Assembly (NCBI GenBank): GCA_030151105.1
Contig: JASLEN010000311.1
Coordinates: 1-8,635 of the forward strand
Direction: 5' to 3'
DNA: 8,635 nucleotides
Source: Dysgonomonas sp.
GTDB lineage: Bacteria; Bacteroidota; Bacteroidia; Bacteroidales; Dysgonomonadaceae
The notes below the pieces were generated by a model. It saw only the letters and a program-made list of their open reading frames with translations. It ran no database searches and was not told the origin of the DNA. Positions 1-6,073 of the stretch are shown piece by piece. Position 1 is the first letter of the stretch; every line of letters begins with the position of its first letter. A program made the position numbers and the translations under genes.

Positions 1-1
1 T

Positions 2-184
2 AGTTTGATGAAAGACAACTCGAAAGATGCAGTTTCTGAAATCACAAAGAACTTATTGGGCATGGGTAGTAGAGCATCAACTGTTTCTGTAGTGCTTCGT
101 CCAACATTTAAAATAGGAGAAACCAGAGTACAATCTCCACTCCCTATTCCTGTTAGCTTCAGCTTTGGAGGAAAAAAACAATAA
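2..184 (+). CDS. C-terminal fragment of a possible LEA14-like (LEA type 2) protein
   Basis: Only the last 60 codons are present, read from base 2 to a TAA at 182-184; the start lies outside the window. The fragment has a polar KDNSKDA stretch, then alternating beta-type segments (TVSVVLRPTFKIGE, then SPLPIPVSFSF), and ends in a basic GGKKQ tail. The order 'xxKDA, helix, NLLG, beta strand, RPTFKIG, beta strand' resembles the C-terminus of LEA14-like lipoproteins common in Bacteroidales, but the call rests on remembered family pattern and is tentative. Only 17 bases separate its stop from the next start, so it is probably co-transcribed with the acetyltransferase that follows. Any signal peptide or lipobox would lie outside the window. 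Confidence 0.5.
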   Translation, partial: SLMKDNSKDAVSEITKNLLGMGSRASTVSVVLRPTFKIGETRVQSPLPIPVSFSFGGKKQ

Positions 185-201
185 ATTAAAAAAGAAGAAT
201 C

Positions 202-492
202 ATGCAGCTAGAAATAATACACAACGAATCTGAAAATTGTTTTGAAACAACTGTAGATAGCTTTGTAGCCAAGGTTATTTATACCCTATCGGACAACAAA
301 GTGATGCACGTTACAGGAACATACGTTCCTAGTGAACTAGGAGGAAAGGGCATCGCTGCGGCTCTTACAAAGTACGTTCTAGAATATGCACGAGAGCAAA
401 AATGGAAAGTAAAACCTATTTGCTCCTATACTGTAGCATATATAAAAAAGAACACCGAATACGGCGATCTGTTAGAAACAGATAGTGAATAA
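202..492 (+). CDS. Small GNAT-family N-acetyltransferase (COG2388 / NATD1-like)
   Basis: A complete 96-residue protein of the compact single-domain GNAT group that includes YjdJ-like bacterial proteins and eukaryotic NATD1. The acetyl-CoA pyrophosphate loop is visible as VPSELGGKGIAAAL (residues 42-55), a form of the V-P-x4-G-x-G-[IL]-A/G motif. After it comes the helix LTKYVLEYAREQKWKV and then the family's C-terminal pattern KPICSYTVAYIKKNTEY (71-87), matching the usual P-x-C-x-[FY]-x4-[IY]-x-[KR]-[HN]-x-E-[FY]. The N-terminal strands (FVAKVIYTLSDNKVMHVTGTYV) complete the half-barrel. The length is normal for the group. The protein is cytoplasmic, with no signal or membrane segment. Its acceptor substrate is not known. 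It probably shares an operon with the gene ending 17 bases upstream and stops in the shared hairpin terminator. Confidence 0.9.
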   Translation: MQLEIIHNESENCFETTVDSFVAKVIYTLSDNKVMHVTGTYVPSELGGKGIAAALTKYVLEYAREQKWKVKPICSYTVAYIKKNTEYGDLLETDSE

Positions 493-533
493 AAATAAAA
501 GCTCTAGTTTATGCAAACTAGAGCTTTTATTTT
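492..533. terminator. Bidirectional intrinsic terminator, perfect 19-bp inverted repeat
   Basis: The arms aaaataaaagctctagttt (492-510) and its exact complement (515-533) flank a 4-base loop, atgc. A-runs on the left and T-runs on the right give a U-rich 3' end in both directions. The left arm starts on the last base of the GNAT stop codon (490-492), and the right arm covers two of three bases of the DUF3256-like gene's stop (532-534 on the minus strand). Both convergent genes therefore end inside one hairpin, which is very likely the terminator for both. Confidence 0.9.
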
Positions 534-1167
534 ATTTGAATCTCACCTTATCCCATTTCAAGACTTTGGGTTCTTTAGTCAAATAAGGTTCTATATTTTT
601 ATAATCTTCGATAGAGAGAAAACCTTTTGGTTCAAACTCGATAGATAGTGTTGGCTCAGTTTCGGAGAGTATATACTTCATAGGTAACATAGTCAGAGTT
701 GCCATTGCATGTATAAACTTTTCACTAGATTGATCTACATCAGATTTAATGAACCAATTGACATCCCTTTCTTGAGGTAGCAAATCTGAACCATCTATTG
801 GTTCCCACTTTTCGGTATAGAACTTAATTCTGCTATCAGCAATAGTTCCATCTACAGTTTGCACCACACATACTATTTTAGACTCATTGATCAGAGGGAG
901 TAGTCGAATACTCGTTGTTCCTACTTTTGATGTTTGCAACGAGATAAAATCAGGGTTGATTGCCTTACGTTTAATACTTTCGTAGATAGCCGTAGCCACA
1001 AACTTTGTTGTGTCTTTTGGATTATCCAATAGCATCTCATTCAAGTCTGGAGATAAACCATAAACAATATCTCTAGGCATTTTCTTAAACACCGCATTTA
1101 TGTCTTGGGCAAGTGCAGCACTTACCAAACCAAAGGATAATAATATAGTAGTTAGTAGTTTATTCAT
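532..1167 (-). CDS. DUF3256-like exported protein of unknown function
   Basis: A 211-residue protein with a clear Sec signal peptide: MNK, a hydrophobic stretch (LLTTILLSFGLVSAAL) and a likely signal peptidase I site after ALA at residue 20. The mature part begins QDINAVFKKMPRDIVYGLSPDLNEMLLD, the 'exported, x-x-F-x-x-M-P, x-x-L-P/S-x-L-x-x-x-x-x-L-L-D' opening I associate with DUF3256, a family largely confined to Bacteroidales. Later parts (ISLQTSKVGTTSIRLLPL, then SKIVCVVQTV and DSRIKFYTEKWEPID) also fit. No catalytic motif is visible and the function is unknown; it is likely periplasmic. The ATG at 1165-1167 is immediately followed by the signal peptide, which supports that start. It lies 27 bases downstream of the EamA permease and is probably co-transcribed with it. 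The family name comes from pattern memory, not a search. Confidence 0.72.
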   Translation of the reverse strand: MNKLLTTILLSFGLVSAALAQDINAVFKKMPRDIVYGLSPDLNEMLLDNPKDTTKFVATAIYESIKRKAINPDFISLQTSKVGTTSIRLLPLINESKIVCVVQTVDGTIADSRIKFYTEKWEPIDGSDLLPQERDVNWFIKSDVDQSSEKFIHAMATLTMLPMKYILSETEPTLSIEFEPKGFLSIEDYKNIEPYLTKEPKVLKWDKVRFK

Positions 1168-1194
1168 AAGTTATATTTCATCACCATCGCTTTG

Positions 1195-2097
1195 TCACGA
1201 AGTTGTACCCAAATATAAGAAAAACATTGCTATTAGTATTAACACTAGGTCGATAGCTTTTCCTTTTAAGTTTTTTTCGTTAAAAATTAAAGCCCCACCT
1301 AGGAACGAGACCACCACGCTACTGCGTCTAACCATAGAAACAATGGAAATCATAGCATCTGGAAAAGTCAGTGCATAGAAATAAGCAAAGTCAGCAGCAG
1401 TCAACAATATAGAAAATATAAGGATACTCCACCTCCACTCAAACTTGCTCGTTACCTTACGTCTTGGAAACCAAACTAACATCAAGACAACCAACATCAT
1501 CATCCACTGATAGGTATTGAACCAAAACTGAACCGAGGTAGCAGCTACCCGTTGCATTAGGAACTTATCGTACAGACCACTAACAGCTCCAGCAATGGTG
1601 GAGATAATCATAAATATGACCCACTTATTATTTTTGAAGCTAATGCCTTCTTTTTTACTCGATCTAGAGAGTAAATAAAATGAGATGATAGTCAACAATA
1701 CTCCAATCCATTGATAGAGATTTAATCGCTCTCCGAAAATAAGTATTGCTCCCACTAGTGCTATCACTGGACGAGTAGAGTTGATAGGTCCTGTGAGAGT
1801 GAGCGGTAGATGCTTTACTGCAAAATAGCCAAATATCCACGACACGAGTACAATAGCCGATTTAATAACAATCAGTCCATGTGACTCCCAACTAATAGAA
1901 GGCAGAAAATAAATACTTCCACCCAAAACATCTGGTGCCAATCGGGATATAAGGAGCAGAGGAAATAATAATACAGAACAGAAGAGTGTATTCAAAAACA
2001 AAACAGGAATAACTGCATTATTATTCACTGATTTCTTTTTCGCAATATCGTAACACCCAATAAAAAAGGCAGATAAAAATGCCAGTCCTAACCACAT
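1195..2097 (-). CDS. DMT-superfamily permease with two EamA domains
   Basis: A 300-residue, very hydrophobic protein with about ten predicted membrane helices, the normal size and topology of drug/metabolite transporters. Two related halves are visible. The first ends in GPINSTRPVIALVGAILIFG, then ERLNLYQWIGVLL (residues 103-135), the classic EamA segment with the GE pair before the last helix of the repeat. The second ends in SMVRRSSVVVSFLGGALIFNE followed by a closing helix (254-297). Each half also begins with a YD-x-x-x-K/Q-type motif (YDIAKKK at 16-22; YDKFLMQR at 176-183), consistent with internal duplication. It sits in the inner membrane. The substrate cannot be read from sequence; relatives export amino acids, nucleosides or other metabolites. 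It is probably the first gene of a two-gene operon with the DUF3256-like gene, driven from the promoter just upstream. Confidence 0.88.
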   Translation of the reverse strand: MWLGLAFLSAFFIGCYDIAKKKSVNNNAVIPVLFLNTLFCSVLLFPLLLISRLAPDVLGGSIYFLPSISWESHGLIVIKSAIVLVSWIFGYFAVKHLPLTLTGPINSTRPVIALVGAILIFGERLNLYQWIGVLLTIISFYLLSRSSKKEGISFKNNKWVIFMIISTIAGAVSGLYDKFLMQRVAATSVQFWFNTYQWMMMLVVLMLVWFPRRKVTSKFEWRWSILIFSILLTAADFAYFYALTFPDAMISIVSMVRRSSVVVSFLGGALIFNEKNLKGKAIDLVLILIAMFFLYLGTTS

Positions 2098-2125
2098 AAT
2101 CTTTGAAACTTTTTAAAAGAAGCTG

Positions 2126-2157
2126 CAAAGATACAAAACAAAGCAGGATTACTCAAA
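2126..2157 (-). promoter_or_regulatory. Bacteroides-type promoter of the EamA/DUF3256 operon
   Basis: On the minus strand, TATCTTTG (2133-2126) matches the Bacteroidota -7 consensus TAnnTTTG exactly. A TTTG (2157-2154) lies 20 bases upstream, the spacing expected for the -33 element. Transcription would start near 2120, leaving a leader of roughly 20-25 bases before the ATG at 2097. The TTTG falls inside the loop of the upstream terminator hairpin. Confidence 0.75.
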
Positions 2158-2172
2158 CGAAAGTAATCCTGC
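2143..2172 (-). terminator. Intrinsic terminator of the DUF4139-AIM24 unit
   Basis: An 11-bp perfect stem, gcaggattact (2143-2153) with its complement at 2162-2172, has an 8-base loop. On the minus strand it is followed by a U-rich run (TTTGTTTTGTAT), 29 bases after the AIM24 stop codon. It should end transcripts coming from the AIM24 gene. Confidence 0.8.
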
Positions 2173-2200
2173 CATCTTGCTTCTATATATAGACTGCGTA

Positions 2201-2893
2201 TTATTGAGCAGTTCCGTAAGACTCTTCATAAGGCTGAACTATTACCCAACCTTGTCCTTCAAATTTCAATTGAATACTTTCGCCACTTCCTCTTCCAATA
2301 AATGTTTTCAGAGAAATGTCTGTTTTCACCTCTGGTTTCAAGTTACCCGACCATGCAACTGTAGCATTTGGATCAGTAAATACAGGTTTCCCTGGCTCTA
2401 CAACTAGAGTCAAAGGCTCACCATGAGTAGTTACAGCAATGTGTCCTGTTCCCTCCAATCTTACTTGGAATAGACCTCCGCCAATCATACCAGCTACGCT
2501 CTTCATCATTTTCACATCTGACTTAACGCTTTGCTCATGTGCCAATACATCATTGCCATTCACATTGATAGCCTCATTCTCTAAATATAGAACTCTGATA
2601 CGTTTTGCGAAATCAGCAACATATACTTTTCCAGTACCAGATGTTAGCATCATTGTAGTTCCTTCTCCCGATACAGCTTTCTTAAGTAGGTTTCCTACTC
2701 CTTTGCTCAACATACCTTCACGCTTGAAGCTCACGTTACCTTCATAGGCTACCATCGCTCCTTTTTTAAGCATCACTGTCTGATTATTCAGATTCAGCTC
2801 CAACATGTGAGGCTTCTCTATTTGGAAGAAATCATTTTTTGCATCATCTTGTCTCGTCTCGTCAATAAATGATTGGATTGAATACTTGTTCAT
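2201..2893 (-). CDS. AIM24-family protein
   Basis: A 230-residue protein with the repetitive beta-rich pattern of the AIM24 family (PF01987): VMLKKGAMVAYEGNVSFKRE (residues 40-59), GNLLKKAVSGEGTTMMLTSGTGKVYVA (67-93), the VLAHEQSVKSDVKM strand-turn (116-129), GGGLFQVRLEGTGHIAVTTHG (138-158), VEPGKPVFTDPNATVAW (165-181), and a last unit ending GQGWVIVQPYEE (213-224). These 'GEGxxxxxLxGxGxVxVxxxG' units are typical of the family's double beta-barrel. The first 25 residues are polar and there is no signal peptide, so it is probably cytoplasmic. The biochemical role of bacterial AIM24 proteins is not established; the yeast namesake affects mitochondrial inner-membrane organisation. It starts 50 bases after the stop of the DUF4139 gene. 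No good TAnnTTTG box lies in that gap (best is TAATTTTA at 2920-2913), so it is probably co-transcribed with that gene. Confidence 0.88.
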   Translation of the reverse strand: MNKYSIQSFIDETRQDDAKNDFFQIEKPHMLELNLNNQTVMLKKGAMVAYEGNVSFKREGMLSKGVGNLLKKAVSGEGTTMMLTSGTGKVYVADFAKRIRVLYLENEAINVNGNDVLAHEQSVKSDVKMMKSVAGMIGGGLFQVRLEGTGHIAVTTHGEPLTLVVEPGKPVFTDPNATVAWSGNLKPEVKTDISLKTFIGRGSGESIQLKFEGQGWVIVQPYEESYGTAQ

Positions 2894-2943
2894 TCTTTTT
2901 TATGTTTTGTTTTAAAATTATGTCACTGATAACTTACTTCATG

Positions 2944-4764
2944 TTATCGCATGTTTATCGTTCTATCTTTTGGATATTTAACTGTATAGCCTGTTTTGAA
3001 TTCTTTGGATTGCCCTGCTCCCAACTCAAACTCCCAAACCCATACGCCAACCTCTTCGTTGGTGTGAGTTGTTGGAGTCAAATCTTTTAGAAGCTCTACT
3101 TCTATGTCTTTTTGTTTAGAGATTGGATATTGATCTTTCAACACCAAGTTGATAGGCTTATTTTGATTGTTTTTGACCGAAATCTTATAGACAAATTCCT
3201 GTCTTATATCTCTTCCGAAAGTCTTTTTACTACTAAAGTCTTGAAGTTTTTCTCGCTTTACATTCACACGTTTATCTACACCTAGAGTCAATGTCAACTT
3301 AGTATGTGTAGATGCTGTATTTATCACTGTCTCTCCTACGTAGGTTCCATCATAGGTCACATTAGCTTTACCAGAAAGCAAACCTAAGTTTTGCCAATCA
3401 CTAATTTCAGCTAATGCAAATACCTCAGAATCAAGTTTAGGAATAGCATAATGTTTGAAAGTAGCCGATACAGAGTGAGATTGCAAGTCTATGCTTTGCG
3501 TCTTACCATTTCCTTGAATAGTGTAAGGCAAATCTATATTATACACAGCACTCAATTCGCCATCTTCTCTGTTCACTAGATTTTCTAGTCCCTTAGTCGT
3601 CACCATTATCACTCCATTTGCTGCTCTAGAACCATACATCGAGGTTGCTGAAGCATCTTTCAGTACATTAATACTAGCAATCATATCGGGATCTATACTT
3701 CCAAACTCTTGATCCGACATTACCTCTCCATTTACCACATAGATAGGTTTAGCAGTTTCTGCAATAGACGAAGCTCCACGAATATTTACTTCTTTTCGTT
3801 CAAACACTGCATCATCATAAGCGTATGAGTTTTGAGCAACTTTAGCTGAAGAAAAAGCTGCCACTCTTCCTCCCGAAACACTAAATACGGACGGTTGCTG
3901 AAAGTCTATAAACCAAGCATCAAACAATGGCGCCTCCTTGTTTACACTAGGTGTAGCTGTGGATAGAGCCAATTTCACTTTATCCCAATCCAATCCTGTT
4001 GTTTGAGCGACCTTTGCCTTGCTTGCAATATTTATTTTTTCTTGAGCACTTGATACATTTATATCATAATAAGGAGCCCAGCTTGCATTTTTAGTAAAAT
4101 AAGTAACTACAAAATCGGTTGAAGTAGCCATTGGAGAACTAAGGTTTAGTTTCAATACTCCAACTGCCTTTATATTTTTTGCTGACTCTTGACTCAACTG
4201 AGCATTCACTCGATTAAGCCCTTCTTTTGCCAATGTTTTTTTCTGTTGCAATGCAGAAGCGTCTTTATATAATTCCTTTGACTTGGCTGTATAATAGTCA
4301 ACCATTTTAGTCAACTCTACTACACTCAAGCCCGTTTCTGTGCCTGATATAGTTCTATTTTGCTTCAATAGCTCAATCACCTCTCCATTTGTTTGAAGAC
4401 TGACATCAATATCTTTTATTTGATTCTCATAAAATTTCACAGAGTCTTTTAACGATTTCTCCATTGAGGAGACCGCTTTCTTATTGATATAGTCTAACGA
4501 ATATTCGTGCGATGCTACAATTACACCTTTCGTTGTGCTTATTTTCAACGAGTTGACATCTATATTAGGACCTAAGCCCGAAATAGCAATTTCGTTCACT
4601 CCTCTCACAACTGTCGAAGTTGCTTTATGGGTCAATTCGGCGCCATTAAAGAATACAGTAGCTGCGTCTAATGATGCTTTGATTTCCTTTGGTTTTTCGT
4701 CTGCTCTTGCTACTACAAGTGACAAAAAGCTTAGGCTAATGAAAAGTATAAATTTCTTTTGCAT
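2944..4764 (-). CDS. Exported DUF4140/DUF4139 (MuiA-family) protein with an internal TonB-plug-like insert
   Basis: A 606-residue protein with a Sec signal peptide (MQKK, hydrophobic core, likely cleavage after ARA at residue 21), so it acts in the periplasm or at the envelope. Residues about 28-130 look like the DUF4140 N-terminal domain (ATVFFNGAELTHKATSTVVRG, then NEIAISGLGPNID). Residues about 98-198 are rich in K, E, Q and L and probably form a coiled coil. DUF4139 begins near 200: LKLNLSSP, YFTKNASWAPYYDINV (222-237, with the hallmark 'ASWxPxYD'), and TGLDWDKVKLALSTATP (256-272). It resumes around 405 with DLPYTIQGNGK, the YAIPKLDSEVFALAEISDW signature (439-457) and a C-terminal beta domain that includes LGVDKRVNVKRE (494-505). 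Between the two halves, residues 327-392 match a SusC-type TonB plug. Relatives are called 'mucoidy inhibitor A', but the molecular function is not known. It is the first gene of a probable two-gene unit with AIM24. Confidence 0.88.
   Translation of the reverse strand: MQKKFILFISLSFLSLVVARADEKPKEIKASLDAATVFFNGAELTHKATSTVVRGVNEIAISGLGPNIDVNSLKISTTKGVIVASHEYSLDYINKKAVSSMEKSLKDSVKFYENQIKDIDVSLQTNGEVIELLKQNRTISGTETGLSVVELTKMVDYYTAKSKELYKDASALQQKKTLAKEGLNRVNAQLSQESAKNIKAVGVLKLNLSSPMATSTDFVVTYFTKNASWAPYYDINVSSAQEKINIASKAKVAQTTGLDWDKVKLALSTATPSVNKEAPLFDAWFIDFQQPSVFSVSGGRVAAFSSAKVAQNSYAYDDAVFERKEVNIRGASSIAETAKPIYVVNGEVMSDQEFGSIDPDMIASINVLKDASATSMYGSRAANGVIMVTTKGLENLVNREDGELSAVYNIDLPYTIQGNGKTQSIDLQSHSVSATFKHYAIPKLDSEVFALAEISDWQNLGLLSGKANVTYDGTYVGETVINTASTHTKLTLTLGVDKRVNVKREKLQDFSSKKTFGRDIRQEFVYKISVKNNQNKPINLVLKDQYPISKQKDIEVELLKDLTPTTHTNEEVGVWVWEFELGAGQSKEFKTGYTVKYPKDRTINMR
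3589..3786 (-). other. SusC-type TonB-plug-like segment inserted within DUF4139
   Basis: Residues 327-392 of the DUF4139 protein read NIRGASSI, KPIYVVNGEVM, DPDMIASINVLKDASATSMY and GSRAANGVIMVTTKG in order. This is the plug-domain signature of SusC/RagA-type TonB-dependent receptors (RG-x-x-S, P-[LI]-Y-V-V-[DN]-G, I-x-x-I-x-V-L-K-D-A-S-A-T-[AS]-x-Y-G-S-[RK]-x-A-N-G-V-[IL]-x-[VI]-T-T-K). The outer-membrane beta-barrel is absent, and no TonB box or carboxypeptidase-like regulatory domain is evident before it. The reading frame is intact across both junctions. Confidence 0.85.
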
Positions 4765-4804
4765 ATTGTTTTGTGTTTAGATTTCATTCTACTCCTCTAA
4801 GACG

Positions 4805-4833
4805 CCAAGATACATGGTTTTGTAACATGCAAA
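4805..4833 (-). promoter_or_regulatory. Candidate promoter of the DUF4139-AIM24 unit
   Basis: On the minus strand, TATCTTGG (4812-4805) differs from the -7 consensus TAnnTTTG at one base, and TTTG (4833-4830) lies 17 bases upstream, somewhat closer than the usual 19-21. It is the best match in the 83 bases between the nhaA terminator and the DUF4139 start. The TTTG overlaps a small inverted repeat (ATGCA at 4827-4831, TGCAT at 4836-4840). Weak but plausible. Confidence 0.4.
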
Positions 4834-4847
4834 AGTGCATTTCAAGA

Positions 4848-4880
4848 AAAAAGTTCAAATCACAACGATTTGAACTTTTT
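4848..4880 (-). terminator. Intrinsic terminator downstream of nhaA
   Basis: A 14-bp perfect stem (aaaaagttcaaatc at 4848-4861, complement at 4867-4880) has a 5-base loop, acaac. On the minus strand the 3' arm ends in six T residues (GAACTTTTTT), forming the U-tract. It begins 25 bases after the nhaA TGA stop and should end the DUF5715-truA-nhaA transcript. The symmetric A and T runs would also let it work on the other strand, but no plus-strand gene lies upstream of it. Confidence 0.88.
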
Positions 4881-4905
4881 ATCATTGATTGTATCTAGAT
4901 TTATA

Positions 4906-6057
4906 TCACTTATTCCTCAATTCAAACTTCAATATTGCGAAACCAATAACACCCGCAGTTAGCGATGCAAGCATAATCATCAACTTAGATTCGTTGATTA
5001 CAAATTGATCGTCAAATGCCAGAAGGGCTATAAAGATAGACATCGTAAATCCGATCCCCCCTAAGATCCCTACCGAAAACAATTTAACCCAGTTTACATC
5101 CTCAGGCAGTTTGCACATCTTCAACTTAACGGACAGGAATGAGAACAACCCAATTCCCAAAGGTTTACCAACTACCAAACCAAGTAAAATACCCAAAGCA
5201 AATGGCTCACCAATAGCACTATCCCAATTCCCTTCTAAGTGAATGGCTGTATTTGCCAATGCAAAAATAGGTAGAATGAAAAATGCAACAGGATAATGAA
5301 GGTAGTATTGCAATATTCTATTGGGGTTTTCTTTTCCTTTCACTCCTTTTTTGTAAGGAATAGTGATTGCGAGAAGAACCCCTGCAATAGTAGCATGTAC
5401 TCCCGAATTGAGCATCAAATACCACATCACCACCCCTCCCAAAAGGTATGGAATGAGCGTTTGCACTTTCAATACTTTATTCAAAATCATCAACAAGGCA
5501 AATACCCCTAAAGCACCTAATAAATAAGCGATAGAAAGATTGCTAGAATAAAATACTGCTATCACAATTATTGCTCCCAAATCGTCAATAACAGCCAAAG
5601 CCGTCAGAAATACCTTGAGTGACATCGGCACTCTATTTCCCAAAAGAGAAAGAACACCCAATGCAAAAGCAATATCTGTAGCCATTGGAATTCCAGCACC
5701 GCTCTCGGTTGGTGTCCCCATATTCAATGCCAAATATATTCCCGCAGGAATAATCATTCCTCCAATAGCAGCCGACACAGGCAACATAGCTGAGCGGATA
5801 TCTGAAAGATCTCCATCTTTTGCATTTTCAACTAACTCTAGACCTATGAGGAAAAAGAAGATTGCCATCAAACCATCATTTATCCATTCGCCCAAAGTAT
5901 GAGTGCCCAAATTGACTTCCCACATTTGCACATAATTCATCCCTATAGAGGAATTTGCCAAGAGCAATGAAATAATGGTACAAAGGATGAGCAAAAGCCC
6001 TCCTGTTTTCTCACTTTCTATAAAATCTTTTAATGTATTTCTTTTTAGTTTTACCAT
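4906..6057 (-). CDS. nhaA: Na+/H+ antiporter NhaA
   Basis: A 383-residue inner-membrane protein of the NhaA family, which expels Na+ (or Li+) in exchange for about two H+ and supports sodium tolerance and pH homeostasis. The length and about twelve membrane helices match the family. Key ion-site residues are present: Asp128 in ATDIAFALGV (E. coli D133), Asp158-Asp159 in AVIDDLGAIIVIA (E. coli D163-D164), and Lys298 in GKPLGI (E. coli K300). Also recognisable are WINDGLMAIFFFLIGLE (59-74), SGVHATIAGVLLAITIP (218-234) and GILGGIGFTMSIFIALLAF (330-348). Several residues of the E. coli pH-sensor region differ: the segment after GLE is LVENAKDGDL instead of VKRELMQGSL, and the equivalent of E252 is Gln250. 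The ATG at 6055-6057 opens with a basic, amphipathic N-terminus typical of NhaA. It is the last gene of the operon, 16 bases after truA. Confidence 0.95.
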   Translation of the reverse strand: MVKLKRNTLKDFIESEKTGGLLLILCTIISLLLANSSIGMNYVQMWEVNLGTHTLGEWINDGLMAIFFFLIGLELVENAKDGDLSDIRSAMLPVSAAIGGMIIPAGIYLALNMGTPTESGAGIPMATDIAFALGVLSLLGNRVPMSLKVFLTALAVIDDLGAIIVIAVFYSSNLSIAYLLGALGVFALLMILNKVLKVQTLIPYLLGGVVMWYLMLNSGVHATIAGVLLAITIPYKKGVKGKENPNRILQYYLHYPVAFFILPIFALANTAIHLEGNWDSAIGEPFALGILLGLVVGKPLGIGLFSFLSVKLKMCKLPEDVNWVKLFSVGILGGIGFTMSIFIALLAFDDQFVINESKLMIMLASLTAGVIGFAILKFELRNK

Positions 6058-6073
6058 CTATTTGTCGTTATAT

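Noticed and set aside
1100..1378. Plus-strand open frame of 92 codons across the EamA/DUF3256 junction
   Set aside because: It is antisense to two well-supported genes, has no recognisable domain and has no promoter or leader; a shadow frame.
2439..2747. Plus-strand open frame of 102 codons inside the AIM24 gene
   Set aside because: It is fully antisense to AIM24, and its Pro/Ser/Thr-rich composition is what the reverse complement of the AIM24 codons would give.
2928..2948. Short inverted repeat GATAAC / GTTATC with a 9-base spacer across the DUF4139 stop codon
   Set aside because: The stem is only 6 AT-rich base pairs with a 9-base loop and no adjoining U-tract, so it could occur by chance; not called as a terminator or processing site.
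3589..3786. Plug segment as a remnant of a degraded SusC gene inserted by recombination
   Set aside because: The reading frame is intact on both sides, no barrel remnants or repeats flank it, and the plug motifs are well kept, which suggests a functional domain rather than decay.
5615..5902. Plus-strand open frame of 95 codons inside nhaA
   Set aside because: It is antisense to a clear NhaA with intact catalytic residues; no independent coding evidence.
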